Shown here: positions 42,074-51,170 of the stretch, one piece after another
Position numbering within the stretch: the stretch's first letter is position 1
How the letters are laid out: the number at the start of each line of letters is the position of its first letter
Source of the DNA: Arthrobacter sp. Leaf141
GTDB lineage: Bacteria; Actinomycetota; Actinomycetes; Actinomycetales; Micrococcaceae
Assembly: GCF_001424565.1 (NCBI RefSeq)
Contig: NZ_LMOL01000005.1
Location: forward strand, 808,150 to 872,149
Length of the DNA stretch: 64,000 nucleotides
Direction: 5' to 3'
Made by a program: the position numbers and the translations under genes
Notes under the pieces: model-generated
What the model saw: only the letters and a program-made list of their open reading frames with translations
Database searches by the model: none
What the model was told of the DNA's origin: nothing

Positions 42074-42916
42074 CTATCCGGCCAGGAACGCGATGGCCGC
42101 CTGCTTGAAGGCCCGGCTGGTCACGGCGTTGGTGTGGTTCCTGCCGGGGAGGATCAGCTGCTCGGCGCTGGTTCCGGCCTTGGCGGCCAAATCGGCCAGC
42201 CCGGCCAGGCTGCCGAGCCGTTCGTCCTGTTCGCCGGCCACCAGGAGCAAGGGGACGTGCGGCACGGCTTCGGTGGGGTCGTAGGGCTCATCCTTGATGG
42301 CTTCCACCAGGGTCAGCAGGGCGAAGATGTTGTTGCTCGGCAGCAGCTGCGCCATCCGGAGCAGCCTGGCGGTGGACTCATCCGCGATCGGGGTGCCGTC
42401 GGCCAGGAAGTCCTGGGCGGCCACCAGGTCGAATTCCGCCAGTGGGTCGGCCATGTTGGGCCCGCCCAGCACCAGTCGGTGCACCAGTTCGGGCTGGGTG
42501 GCGCCGAATTCCCAGGCGAGCCGGGAGCCCAGCGAATACCCCACCACGTCCAGCCCGCTGGAAGGATTCCCGTCCTGCAGGGGGCGGGCCCCGGCGTCGA
42601 ACGCTGCCTGCAGCAGGTCCGCGCGGATCCTGCTGGGGGAGTAGGAATCTCGGTCTTCCGGGGCGCCGCTGCGGCCGTGGCCCGGCAGGTCCACGGTGAT
42701 GACCCGGCGGCCCGCATCCAGCAGCGCAGCCACCCAACCGGTGTCTTCCCAGTTCAGCTTGCTGGAGGACGAGAAACCGTGGATCAGCAGGACGGGCCTG
42801 AGGCCGGCGTCCGATGCCGGATCGTGGACAGCGACAAAAAGTTGCGGGTCGGTGCCCTCTACCGTGTGGTTGTGCTGGTTGCCGGTGTGCCTGCCGCTCA
42901 TGGTTTCAGTCCTCAT
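42074..42916 (-). CDS. alpha/beta hydrolase
   Basis: This protein of about 280 residues has LLIHGFSSSSKLNWED (oxyanion region), VDLPGHGRSGAPED, the nucleophile elbow VGYSLGSRLAWEFG, the acid LLVAGEQDERLG and a candidate histidine in LPGRNHTNAVTSRAF. It has no signal peptide. ATG 42916 is used; ATG 42901 with GAGG at 9 nt is an alternative. The substrate is unknown. Confidence 0.85.
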   Translation of the reverse strand: MRTETMSGRHTGNQHNHTVEGTDPQLFVAVHDPASDAGLRPVLLIHGFSSSSKLNWEDTGWVAALLDAGRRVITVDLPGHGRSGAPEDRDSYSPSRIRADLLQAAFDAGARPLQDGNPSSGLDVVGYSLGSRLAWEFGATQPELVHRLVLGGPNMADPLAEFDLVAAQDFLADGTPIADESTARLLRMAQLLPSNNIFALLTLVEAIKDEPYDPTEAVPHVPLLLVAGEQDERLGSLAGLADLAAKAGTSAEQLILPGRNHTNAVTSRAFKQAAIAFLAG

Positions 42917-43098
42917 CAAGTACGGCGCTCAGGCGGACCCTGCGCTTCGGAGCCTCCTCCGCCTGCCCCGCCGAAGGTACGCACCACTTTACCCGGCTGC
43001 GGACTTGGCAGCTCAACAGCGGATTTACCGGTTTCAACCGCCAGGGCTGCGAGGGACTTCAACCGGGCAAGCTGGCACCCGCCCCGCCCAACTAGCTC

Positions 43099-43140
43099 GC
43101 AGTTGTTGTCGTTTTGAACCCCCAAAACGACAACAACTGC
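43099..43140. repeat. AT-rich 18-bp perfect inverted repeat (REP-like or terminator)
   Basis: GCAGTTGTTGTCGTTTTG (43099-43116) and its perfect complement (43123-43140) flank AACCCC. Imperfect symmetry continues outwards, with GCCCAACT on the left and AGTTGGGC on the right, into the last codons of the amino-acid permease gene. The composition is far more AT-rich than its surroundings. It may end the permease transcript, or be a dispersed palindrome of mobile origin. Confidence 0.8.
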
Positions 43141-43143
43141 TAG

Positions 43144-44523
43144 TCAGTTGGGCTGGCGGGCGCCCCCGGTGAGCCGGGCGGCCAGCCAGCAGGCCGCAGC
43201 GATCCCCGCGATCAGCGTCAGCGTGCCGAAGAGCTGCACCCGGCTGCTCTCGGCGCTGAACCCCACAGCAAAGATCACGGCCAGCAGGACCAGGCCAAGG
43301 ATGGTCAGGCCCGGGAAGCCCTTCATCCGCAGGGGCAGGGGAGTGCCGGCCCGGTCCGCACGGCGCCGCAGGACCAGCTGCGAAACCAGCGCGCTGCCCC
43401 AGACCACCAGGCAGGTGGAGCCCACCAGTTGGAACAGGGCCGGCAGGATCCGCTCCGGAAACAGCAGCTCCAGGACAGTCGCGATGAAACCAAACGTCAC
43501 CGACACGCCCACGGCCGCCATGGGCACCCCGGCGCCGCGCAGCCGGGCCAGGAACCGGGGTGCTTCCCCACGGCCGGCGAGGGAGTACACCATCCGGGAC
43601 GCGCCGTACAGGTTGGCATTCAATGCCGAGAGGAGCGCGACGACGGCCACCAGGGTGATGGCGGTGGCCGCCCCCGGGATCCGGGCGGCGTCCAGGACCC
43701 CCGCAAACGGGGAGGCCAGGGCCTCGGAGGTGGCGGGCAGGACTGCAGCGATCACCAGCACGGAACCGATGTAGAACACCAGGATCCGCCACACCACGGT
43801 GCGGATGGCCTTGCCGACGCTGTGCTCCGGGTCTTCGGTTTCGGCGGCGGCAACGGACACAATCTCGGTCCCGCCGAAAGCAAAAATCACCACAAACAGT
43901 GCCGCGGCCACACCTCCCAGGCCCTCAGGGGCAAAGTCGGTGGTGAGGTTGGCCAGGCCCGGCGAGGCCACCTCCGGGAGAAGACCCAGGAGCAGGGCTG
44001 CGCCCACGCCGAGGAACAGGATGATGGCGGCCACCTTGAGGACGGCGAACCAGAACTCGAACTCGCCGAAGTTCCGGACGCCGGCGAGGTTGATGCCCGT
44101 GAACACCACCATAAACAGGAGTGCGAGCGCCCAGACAGGAACCACCGGCCACACGGAAAACAGCAGCCCGGCGGCGCCGAGTGCTTCAGCGGCAATAACC
44201 ACCACCAGCTGCAGCCACCACAACCAGCCGATGGTGGCGCCGGCAGTCTTTCCCATGGCACGCTCGGCGTAGACCGAGAATGCGCCGCTGTTGGGGTTGG
44301 CGGCAGCCATTTCGCCCAGCGCCCACATGACCAGGATGATCAGGGTGCCGGCCACCAGGTACGAGATGAGCACTGCCGGCCCGGCCGCTTGCACGCCGGC
44401 ACCTGAGCCAAGGAACAGGCCCGCGCCGATGGCACTGCCCAGTCCCATCATGGTGAGCTGGCGGGGCTTCATGCTATGGCCCAGCTGGGGCTGTGGATGT
44501 GCCGGGGCGTGCTTCTCCGTCAT
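43144..44523 (-). CDS. amino-acid permease (APC superfamily)
   Basis: This 459-residue protein has twelve membrane segments. It opens HSMKPRQLTMMGLGSAIGAGLFLGSGAGVQAAGPAVLISYL, the amino-acid/proton symporter hallmark, and has NPNSGAFSVYAERAMG and FGGTEIVSVAAAETEDPEHSVGKAI further on, as in the AroP/GabP/ProY-type group. The amino acid carried is unknown. ATG 44523 has AAGAAGG at 7 nt; the longer upstream frame is not conserved-looking. Confidence 0.92.
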   Translation of the reverse strand: MTEKHAPAHPQPQLGHSMKPRQLTMMGLGSAIGAGLFLGSGAGVQAAGPAVLISYLVAGTLIILVMWALGEMAAANPNSGAFSVYAERAMGKTAGATIGWLWWLQLVVVIAAEALGAAGLLFSVWPVVPVWALALLFMVVFTGINLAGVRNFGEFEFWFAVLKVAAIILFLGVGAALLLGLLPEVASPGLANLTTDFAPEGLGGVAAALFVVIFAFGGTEIVSVAAAETEDPEHSVGKAIRTVVWRILVFYIGSVLVIAAVLPATSEALASPFAGVLDAARIPGAATAITLVAVVALLSALNANLYGASRMVYSLAGRGEAPRFLARLRGAGVPMAAVGVSVTFGFIATVLELLFPERILPALFQLVGSTCLVVWGSALVSQLVLRRRADRAGTPLPLRMKGFPGLTILGLVLLAVIFAVGFSAESSRVQLFGTLTLIAGIAAACWLAARLTGGARQPN

Positions 44524-44797
44524 GGGCTGCCTTCTTGGGTTCGGGGGGATCCTCGTGGGACCACTTGAATTTACCGCCTGAGCCCGTGCAGGCCGTACCG
44601 GGCGGACTGGCCGGCGCGAAACGATGGGTACAGAGGTCCGGCGAAACGGCCGGGCACCCGAAGCCTCCCGCCTCCCCGGTCCTTGTGCCGGACGCCGATT
44701 TCCCGGGCCGGACCCTGAACCCGGTGGTGGCTGCTGCATGACCGGCCGGGACTGCTGCCGGCAACATTTCGGTTTCGGGCCGTGGAGTCGTAGAATT
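44524..44797. other. intergenic region between permease and nrtR, no gene seen
   Basis: The gap between the divergent permease and nrtR starts is 333 bp. I see no coding frame with a credible start, only the permease ribosome site at its left edge and TAGAAT (44791-44796), a likely -10 box for the nrtR-nad operon, at its right. Confidence 0.6.
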
Positions 44798-44822
44798 AGT
44801 TCTAGTCAAAGTGACTTTAACT
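44798..44822. promoter_or_regulatory. NrtR-type operator in front of the nad operon
   Basis: Arms AGTTCTAGTCA and TGACTTTAACT around AAG form an 11+3+11 palindrome with two mismatches and a perfect AGTCA-AAG-TGACT core. It sits over the transcription start predicted from TAGAAT (44791-44796) and 35 bp before the nrtR start, the expected place for autoregulation. Confidence 0.7.
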
Positions 44823-44856
44823 GATGAGGTGGCTCCGGAAGGAGGCGGTGGCAGCG

Positions 44857-45567
44857 ATGTATTCGAACTCGGCAAACGTTTCCGAACGCCAGGCGGCACC
44901 GCCGGCACTGGCCATTTCCACGGTGATCTTCGCGCTCCGACCCAGCGAGAGTTCCGGCCGGCCCACGCTGTGGCTGCCGTTGGTGCGCCGGATCCGGGAA
45001 CCCTACAAGGACCAGTGGGCCCTTCCCGGCGGCCCGCTGAGCCAGGTCGATTCCCTGCAGGACGCGGCCGCGCGGAACCTCCGGGAAACCACCGGGTTGG
45101 CCCCCAGCTACCTCGAGCAGCTGTACGCCTTCGGTGGCCTTCACCGCTCGCCCACCCAGCGCGTTGTCTCGATCGTCTACTGGGCACTGGTGCAGCCCAC
45201 AGAAGCTGCGCTCACCGACGAATCCGAGAACGTCCGGTGGTTCCGGGCGGACCGGTTGGGCACGCTGGCCTTCGACCACAACGCCATCGTGGAGTACGCG
45301 CTCTGGCGGCTGCGGAACAAGCTCGCCTACGGCTCAGTGGCCTACCACCTGCTCGGGGAGTACTTCACCCTGGCCCAGGTCCGGGAAGTCTACGAGGCTG
45401 TCCTGGACCGCCAGCTGGACCCCGGCAACTTCCGCAGGCAACTCAAGGCGACCCCGGAAATCGAAGAAACCGGGGAATTCCTCCAGGGCGGGAAGCACCG
45501 CCCGCCACGCCTTTACCGCTTCACCGGCCGGCCCGGCCTTGACCCAGACAACAGGAGCACACCATGA
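44857..45567 (+). CDS. nrtR: NrtR-type Nudix-related regulator of NAD synthesis
   Basis: This 236-residue protein has a Nudix-like N-terminal domain (about 12-150) and a C-terminal winged helix (about 160-225, including EYFTLAQVREVYEAVL and PGNFRRQL, with the closing PPRLYRF). The Nudix box is degenerate: GGPLSQVDSLQDAAARNLRETTGL lacks the REx2EE core, so hydrolysis is unlikely and ligand (ADP-ribose-type) sensing is expected. NrtR proteins repress NAD genes. It is the first gene before nadA (4-nt overlap). ATG 44857 with AAGGAGG upstream is preferred over ATG 44824. Confidence 0.9.
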   Translation: MYSNSANVSERQAAPPALAISTVIFALRPSESSGRPTLWLPLVRRIREPYKDQWALPGGPLSQVDSLQDAAARNLRETTGLAPSYLEQLYAFGGLHRSPTQRVVSIVYWALVQPTEAALTDESENVRWFRADRLGTLAFDHNAIVEYALWRLRNKLAYGSVAYHLLGEYFTLAQVREVYEAVLDRQLDPGNFRRQLKATPEIEETGEFLQGGKHRPPRLYRFTGRPGLDPDNRSTP

Positions 45568-46868
45568 CCAGCGTCAACACAGCAATCCAGCTGATCACGC
45601 GCGAACAAGCTGAAAAGGGCGGCGCCGCAGAGCGCAGCACCTGCAGCCCGGCCCTCGCCAAAGGTCCCTGGGACTACGACCTTGCCGAAGCCCTCGCCGG
45701 CATTCCCGCCTACGGACCCGGCGCCTCCAGCGCCGACGCCGCACCCGCCGCCACGCCCCGCCAGGGCCAGCTGCCGGAGGAGTACAAAAAGGCCACCGAT
45801 GCCGAACTGGCGACCCGCATCCTCGCTGCGAAAGCCACGCTGGGCAACCGGGCCGTGGTCCTGGGCCACTTCTACCAGCGGGACGAGGTCATCCAGTACG
45901 CGGACTTTGTGGGCGATTCCTTCCAGCTGGCCAACGCTGCCCTGACCAGGCCCGATGCCGAAGCGATCATTTTCTGCGGGGTGCATTTTATGGCCGAAAC
46001 AGCGGACATCCTCTCCACCCCCGAACAGGCAGTCATCCTGCCCAACCTCGCCGCCGGCTGCTCCATGGCGGACATGGCCGACGCCGGGTCGGTGGAGGAA
46101 TGCTGGGAACAACTCACGGAAATCTTCGGCACCGAGCCCGACGCCGACGGCCGGGTCCCGGTCATCCCCGTCACCTACATGAACTCCTCCGCAGCGCTGA
46201 AGGCCTTCTGTGGCGAACACGGCGGCATCGTCTGCACGTCCTCAAACGCGAAGACCGTGCTCGAATGGGCTTTTGCGCGTGGACAGCGGGTGCTCTTCTT
46301 CCCGGACCAGCACCTGGGCAGGAACACCGCCAAGGCCCTGGGCGTGCCGCTGGAGCAAATGCCAATGTGGAATCCGAACAAGGACCTGGGCGGCAACAGC
46401 AGCGAGGCGTTGCAGGATTCCCGGGTCATCCTGTGGCACGGTTTCTGCTCCGTCCACAAGCGCTTCAACGTGGGCCAGATTGAAAAGGCCCGGCAGGACT
46501 TCCCCGGGGTGCAGGTCATTGTGCACCCGGAATGCCCCATGGAAGTGGTGGATGCCGCCGATTCCGCCGGTTCCACCGATTTCATCAAAAAGGCCATCGC
46601 CGCAGCCACGGAACCCACCACGTTCGCGATCGGCACGGAAATCAACATGGTGAACCGGCTGGCCGCCGAATACCCGCAGCACACCATTTTCTGCCTGGAC
46701 CCGGTGATCTGCCCCTGCTCCACGATGTACCGGATCCACCCCGGCTACCTCGCGTGGGTCCTGGAGGAACTCGTGGCAGGGCGCGTGGTCAACCGGATCA
46801 CCGTCGATGATGCCGTCCAGGCCAACGCCCGGACCGCGCTTGAGCGTATGCTCGCGGCCAGGCCATAA
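45564..46868 (+). CDS. nadA: quinolinate synthase
   Basis: This 434-residue enzyme condenses iminoaspartate with dihydroxyacetone phosphate to quinolinate using a [4Fe-4S] cluster. The three cluster cysteines are visible in IIFCGVHFMAE, LWHGFCSVHKRF and DPVICPCSTMYRI. GHFYQRDEVIQYADFVGDS and VHPECPMEVV are further family segments. An N-terminal extension of about 80 residues precedes the fold, as in other actinobacteria. It overlaps nrtR by 4 nt and nadB by 1 nt. Confidence 0.96.
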   Translation: MTSVNTAIQLITREQAEKGGAAERSTCSPALAKGPWDYDLAEALAGIPAYGPGASSADAAPAATPRQGQLPEEYKKATDAELATRILAAKATLGNRAVVLGHFYQRDEVIQYADFVGDSFQLANAALTRPDAEAIIFCGVHFMAETADILSTPEQAVILPNLAAGCSMADMADAGSVEECWEQLTEIFGTEPDADGRVPVIPVTYMNSSAALKAFCGEHGGIVCTSSNAKTVLEWAFARGQRVLFFPDQHLGRNTAKALGVPLEQMPMWNPNKDLGGNSSEALQDSRVILWHGFCSVHKRFNVGQIEKARQDFPGVQVIVHPECPMEVVDAADSAGSTDFIKKAIAAATEPTTFAIGTEINMVNRLAAEYPQHTIFCLDPVICPCSTMYRIHPGYLAWVLEELVAGRVVNRITVDDAVQANARTALERMLAARP

Positions 46869-48550
46869 TGCAGCGCCCGCCCCGCACTTCTGCCCGGCCG
46901 CTGGCCACCCGCCGGCTCGCCATCCTGGGCAGCGGCATCGCCGGGCTCTACGCGGCACTGCTGGCGGGCGATGCCGGCGCGGAGGTGGTGCTGCTGACCA
47001 AGGGCCGGCTGGATCAAAGCAACACCTGGTACGCCCAGGGCGGCATCTCGGCCGTCCTGGACCATCCCGCTCCCGGCGACACGGTGGCAGCGCACATCGC
47101 CGATACCCTGCAGGCGGGGGCCGGCCATTGCAACCGGGCCGCCGTGGAAGTGATGTGCCGCGAAGCACGCCAGGACATTGCCGGGCTGGCACGCTACGGC
47201 GTCGAGTTTGATCCAGGGTCCGACGGCGGTCCGGCCCTTGGCCTTGAAGCTGCCCACAGTGCCCCGCGGATCCTGCACGCCGGCGGAGACGCCACGGGAG
47301 CCAGGGTGGCCGCCGCCCTGATCAGCGAAGTCCTCGCCCGGGAAGCCGGGGGCCAGCTGACCATCCTGGCCGGGGCCCACGCCACGGCGCTGCACCAGGC
47401 AGGCGGCAAGGTGACAGGGGTGGACTACCTCCAGGCCGGACGTCCGGCCACCCTCGACGCCGACGCCGTGCTGCTGGCCACCGGGGGAGCAGGGCAGCTG
47501 TTCGCCCAGACCACCAACCCCGCCGTGGCCACCGCAGATGGCCTGGCGCTCGCCGTCCGCGCCGGGGCAGCTGTCAGTGACCTCGAGTTCTTCCAGTTCC
47601 ACCCCACCTGCCTGGTCCAGCCGGGCAGCGCGGGCGGGCCCGGCTGCAGCGGCGATCCGCTGCTCATTTCAGAAGCCGTGCGTGGCGAAGGCGCACTCCT
47701 GGTGGACGGCAGCGGCCGCCGCTTTATGCGCGCCTACCACCCTGACGCGGAGCTGGCACCCCGCGACGTGGTCTCGCGCAGCATCGCCCTGCACCTGGCC
47801 AAACTTGGCGACCCCAACGGCCACATCTACCTGGATGCCCGCGGTATCGAAGCGGCCAAGGGCGCAGGGTTCCTCCGCCGCCGGTTTCCCACGCTCACCC
47901 AAAAAACCCTCGACGCCGGCATTGACTGGACCCGGGACGTGGTCCCCGTGGCGCCCGCCGCGCACTACTGGATGGGCGGCGTGGCCACGGACCTCTCTGC
48001 CCGCACCAGCCTTCCCGGGCTCTACGCGGCCGGGGAAGTTGCCTGCACCGGCGTCCAGGGCGCAAACCGCCTGGCCAGCAACTCCCTGCTGGAAGGGCTG
48101 GTGTTTGGCCGCCGCGCCGTCGAATCCTTCCTCTCACCCGGCCCGGCCTGGGCGCCGGCGGGGACCATTCCTTCGGCGCAGGCCTTTGGCACACCCGCCA
48201 AGGCGTCGCCCGGCCCGCAGGCAGCTGCAGGCGAGCCGTTTTCCCGGGAAGCGCTGCGGCGGCTGATGACCGCCAAAGCCGGCGTGTTGCGGAACGGACA
48301 GCTGCTGGCTGAGGCAGGCACGCTCCTGGCCGCCTGGGCCGCTGCGGTGCAACCCCTGAAAGTCCCCGCGGACGCTGATCCCCGCAGCCACGAGGACGCC
48401 AACCTGCTGCTGGCGGCGCAACTCCTGGTGGCCGGCGCCATCTCGCGGCGCGCCTCGGTGGGCGCGCACTACCGCAGCGACAGCACCGACGTCGACCATT
48501 CCCCCACCGCCGTCAGCCGGCGCCCGAAAGCGAGCCTTGTCCATGACTGA
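46868..48550 (+). CDS. nadB: L-aspartate oxidase
   Basis: This 560-residue flavoprotein makes iminoaspartate for NadA. FAD binding is shown by LAILGSGIAGLYAALLAG. NTWYAQGGISAVL, EAAHSAPRILHAGGDATG, DLEFFQFHPTCL, RDVVSRSIALHL, HYWMGGVATDLSART and GANRLASNSLLEGLVFGRRA follow the succinate dehydrogenase-like fold. The C-terminal region shows the helical cap. It overlaps nadA by 1 nt and nadC by 8 nt. Confidence 0.96.
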   Translation: MQRPPRTSARPLATRRLAILGSGIAGLYAALLAGDAGAEVVLLTKGRLDQSNTWYAQGGISAVLDHPAPGDTVAAHIADTLQAGAGHCNRAAVEVMCREARQDIAGLARYGVEFDPGSDGGPALGLEAAHSAPRILHAGGDATGARVAAALISEVLAREAGGQLTILAGAHATALHQAGGKVTGVDYLQAGRPATLDADAVLLATGGAGQLFAQTTNPAVATADGLALAVRAGAAVSDLEFFQFHPTCLVQPGSAGGPGCSGDPLLISEAVRGEGALLVDGSGRRFMRAYHPDAELAPRDVVSRSIALHLAKLGDPNGHIYLDARGIEAAKGAGFLRRRFPTLTQKTLDAGIDWTRDVVPVAPAAHYWMGGVATDLSARTSLPGLYAAGEVACTGVQGANRLASNSLLEGLVFGRRAVESFLSPGPAWAPAGTIPSAQAFGTPAKASPGPQAAAGEPFSREALRRLMTAKAGVLRNGQLLAEAGTLLAAWAAAVQPLKVPADADPRSHEDANLLLAAQLLVAGAISRRASVGAHYRSDSTDVDHSPTAVSRRPKASLVHD

Positions 48551-49421
48551 TTCAACAGCCACCCTCCCGCAGGCCCCCGTCCGCGACATCCTGGAGCGCG
48601 CCTTCGCCGAGGACGCCCCCGCCGGCGACATCACCTCCCAGCTGCTCATTCCCGCCGGCGCCCGCGCCACGGCCGTCCTGAACGCCCGGGTGCCCGGGGT
48701 GTTCAGCGGCGCCACGGTGTTCCGCGACGCCATGCTGCTGGTTGATCCGGATACCCAGGTGCAGCTCCTGGTGCAGGATGGGGAAACGTTCGACGCCGGA
48801 ACGCACCTCGCGCGGGTCAGCGGACGGGCCCGCTCGGTGCTGCTGGCCGAACGGGTGGCCCTCAACCTGGTCCAGCGGATGTCCGCGATCGCCACCAAAA
48901 CCGCGGAGTTCGTTCGCCTTGTGGAGGGGACTTCCGCCCGGATCACAGACACCCGCAAAACCACGCCCGGACTGCGGATCCTCGAACGCCATGCGGTGAG
49001 GTGCGGCGGCGGGGCCAACCATCGGTACAGCCTCTCCGATGCAGTGCTCGCCAAGGACAACCACCTGGCCGTGATGACCGGGGGAGACCCCGCCCGGCTC
49101 ACCGGCCTGCTGTTGGCGGCCAGAGCGCAGCTGGGGCACACCACCCACTTCGAGGTGGAGGTGGACAGCATGGACCAGATCGATCCCGTACTTGCGGCCG
49201 GGGTGGACACCATCATGCTGGATAACTTCACGGTGGAGGATCTGCACGCAGGCGTGACGCTGGTGGCCGGCCGGGCCCGTGTTGAAGCCAGCGGCAACGT
49301 GAACCTGGCCACCGTAGCGGACATCGCCGCCACCGGTGTGGACGTCATCTCCATCGGCGCCCTGACCCACACGGTGGCGGCCCTGGACCTTGGCCTGGAC
49401 ATTGAACTGACCGCGGGGTGA
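48543..49421 (+). CDS. nadC: nicotinate-nucleotide pyrophosphorylase (carboxylating)
   Basis: This 292-residue enzyme converts quinolinate and PRPP to nicotinate mononucleotide. It shows AFAEDAPAGDITSQLLIP at the start, ITDTRKTTPGLRILERHAVRCGGGANHRYSLSDAVLAKDNH in the middle, FEVEVDSMDQ and IMLDNF, and EASGNVNLATVADIAATGVDVISIGALTH. It is the third enzyme of the de novo branch and completes the nadABC set. Confidence 0.96.
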   Translation: MTDSTATLPQAPVRDILERAFAEDAPAGDITSQLLIPAGARATAVLNARVPGVFSGATVFRDAMLLVDPDTQVQLLVQDGETFDAGTHLARVSGRARSVLLAERVALNLVQRMSAIATKTAEFVRLVEGTSARITDTRKTTPGLRILERHAVRCGGGANHRYSLSDAVLAKDNHLAVMTGGDPARLTGLLLAARAQLGHTTHFEVEVDSMDQIDPVLAAGVDTIMLDNFTVEDLHAGVTLVAGRARVEASGNVNLATVADIAATGVDVISIGALTHTVAALDLGLDIELTAG

Positions 49422-49428
49422 ACGGGCT

Positions 49429-50586
49429 TTGATTTTCCTCGACGCCGCAGCCACCACACCGGTCCGGCGGGAAGTGCTGGAGGCCATGTGGCCCTACCTG
49501 ACCGGCGAGTTCGGCAACCCGTCCAGCCACCACTCGCTCGGCGAATCAGCAGCTGCCGCTTTGGCCGGCGCCAGGGCTTCGGTGGCCAGCGCACTGGGCT
49601 GCCGTCCAGGGGAGCTGACGTTCACCTCCGGCGGGACCGAGGCGGACAACCTGGCCATCAAGGGGATCGCCCTGGCCAGGCAGGCCGCGGACCCACGGCT
49701 TAAACGGATCCTGATCAGCGCCATCGAACACCCGGCCGTCGAAGAGTCCGCCCGGTACCTTGAGCGGTTCCATGGATTCACCGTTGACGTGGCGCCCGTG
49801 GACGGAACCGGGCTGGTGACCCCGGAAGCCTTTGCGGGCTGCCTCCATCCCGGGACCGCTGTGGCCAGCGTGATGTACGCCAACAACGAGGTGGGTACTG
49901 TCCAGCCGGTGGCGGCACTGGCTGCGCTGGCGCACGGGCTGGACATCCCCTTCCACACCGACGCCGTCCAGGCCGCGGGGTGGCTGCCGCTGGACACCAA
50001 GGCCCTGGGCGTTGATGCCATGAGCATTTCCGGCCACAAGCTTGGCGCCCCCAAAGGCTGCGGCGTACTTTTTGTGCGGAGCCGGACCCGGCTGGAACCC
50101 CTTCTCCACGGCGGCGGCCAGGAACGGGGCCGCCGGTCCGGGACCGAGAACGTGGCGTCCGCCGTGGGCCTGGCCACCGCCCTGACAATGGCGAAGGCAG
50201 GACAGCCGGAGCGGTCCGGCCACGTGGCGGACCTGCGGGACGGGTTCATTGCCGCTGTACTCGCGGGGGTGCCTGGCGCAGTCCGCACCGGACATTCCTC
50301 GGAGCGGCTGCCATCGGTGGCGTCGTTCTGCTTCCCCGGGACCAGCGGCGAATCGGTCCTGCTGGACCTGGAACGCCAGGGGGTGGTGTGTTCCAGCGGT
50401 TCCGCGTGCGCTGCTGGTTCCGACGCGCCGTCGCCGGTGCTCACCGCCATGGGTTTCCCGGCCGCGGTGGCACAGACCGCGGTGCGGTTCAGCTTCGACG
50501 CCACCGTCAGCGCTGGCGACCTGGCGACCGCAGCGGAGGCCGTGGCCCGGGCTGTGGCCGGGGTCAGGAGCCTCGGTTCGGCCTGA
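49429..50586 (+). CDS. cysteine desulfurase (NifS/IscS-like)
   Basis: This 385-residue PLP enzyme has MIFLDAAATTPVRREVLEAM at the start, FTSGGTEADNLAI, the PLP lysine K204 in SISGHKLGAPKG, RSGTENVASAVG and the catalytic cysteine C321 in VVCSSGSACAAGSD. The start is TTG at 49429, 7 nt after nadC, with GGGGTG upstream; no better start keeps the conserved N-terminus. Sitting in the nad operon, it probably supplies sulfur for the NadA [4Fe-4S] cluster (inference from position). Confidence 0.92.
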   Translation: MIFLDAAATTPVRREVLEAMWPYLTGEFGNPSSHHSLGESAAAALAGARASVASALGCRPGELTFTSGGTEADNLAIKGIALARQAADPRLKRILISAIEHPAVEESARYLERFHGFTVDVAPVDGTGLVTPEAFAGCLHPGTAVASVMYANNEVGTVQPVAALAALAHGLDIPFHTDAVQAAGWLPLDTKALGVDAMSISGHKLGAPKGCGVLFVRSRTRLEPLLHGGGQERGRRSGTENVASAVGLATALTMAKAGQPERSGHVADLRDGFIAAVLAGVPGAVRTGHSSERLPSVASFCFPGTSGESVLLDLERQGVVCSSGSACAAGSDAPSPVLTAMGFPAAVAQTAVRFSFDATVSAGDLATAAEAVARAVAGVRSLGSA

Positions 50587-50590
50587 CCGC

Positions 50591-50647
50591 GGATTTTCCG
50601 GCTGGGGCCGGCACGCCGCTAGCGGTGCCGCGCCCGCCGGAAAATCC
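50591..50647. terminator. bidirectional structured terminator
   Basis: GGATTTTCCGGC (50591-50602) pairs perfectly with GCCGGAAAATCC (50636-50647). The loop contains a further CCGCTAGCGG palindrome. It separates the nad operon from the converging gtrA gene and overlaps the last codons of the latter. Confidence 0.75.
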
Positions 50648-51110
50648 AGTGCCGCAGGAGCGTGAACCGGACGGCGGTGGCCAGGAACCCTGAGAGTGTG
50701 GTGGTGAGGAGCTCATCGCCCACCGTGGCAGCCGGATTCAGCCAGTGCAGGACGCCGAGGCTCCCACCCGTGATGACCAGCGCCACAACAATGACCACCA
50801 GCCCGTTCAGGTGGTCCCGGATCCTGCGCTTGCCGCCTTCAATCTTGAAGGTCAGGCGCCTGTTCAGGGCGGTGTTCAGCAGCGACGTCAGCACCAGGGC
50901 CACCGCATTGGCCAGCTGCGGACCCAGCCAGGGCCGCAGCAGCGCGTACAGGGCCAGCGACGCCGCGGTGCACAGGACGCCAACGCCGGAGAAGCGGATC
51001 AGCTGGCGGACCACCGGGAAGCGGAGGAGGCCCCGGTAGTGCCGGGTTGCTGGAAAGCTCCGGGTAGGCTGCTGCGTCGTTGTTTCCGCAGGCGCAGTGG
51101 TCGAATCCAT
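50619..51110 (-). CDS. GtrA-family membrane protein
   Basis: This 163-residue protein has four membrane helices in the GtrA pattern: RQLIRFSGVGVLCTAASLALYALL, LANAVALVLTSLLNTALNRRLTF, then two further helices and FLATAVRFTLLRHWIFRR at the end. GtrA proteins are linked to flipping of lipid-linked sugars in cell-surface polysaccharide synthesis. No glycosyltransferase lies beside it here. Confidence 0.9.
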   Translation of the reverse strand: MDSTTAPAETTTQQPTRSFPATRHYRGLLRFPVVRQLIRFSGVGVLCTAASLALYALLRPWLGPQLANAVALVLTSLLNTALNRRLTFKIEGGKRRIRDHLNGLVVIVVALVITGGSLGVLHWLNPAATVGDELLTTTLSGFLATAVRFTLLRHWIFRRARHR

Positions 51111-51170
51111 CCGTTAAGCCTGACATATGTTCCGGCAGCCCCCGAACCATGCCTGACCGGACCATGCGGG

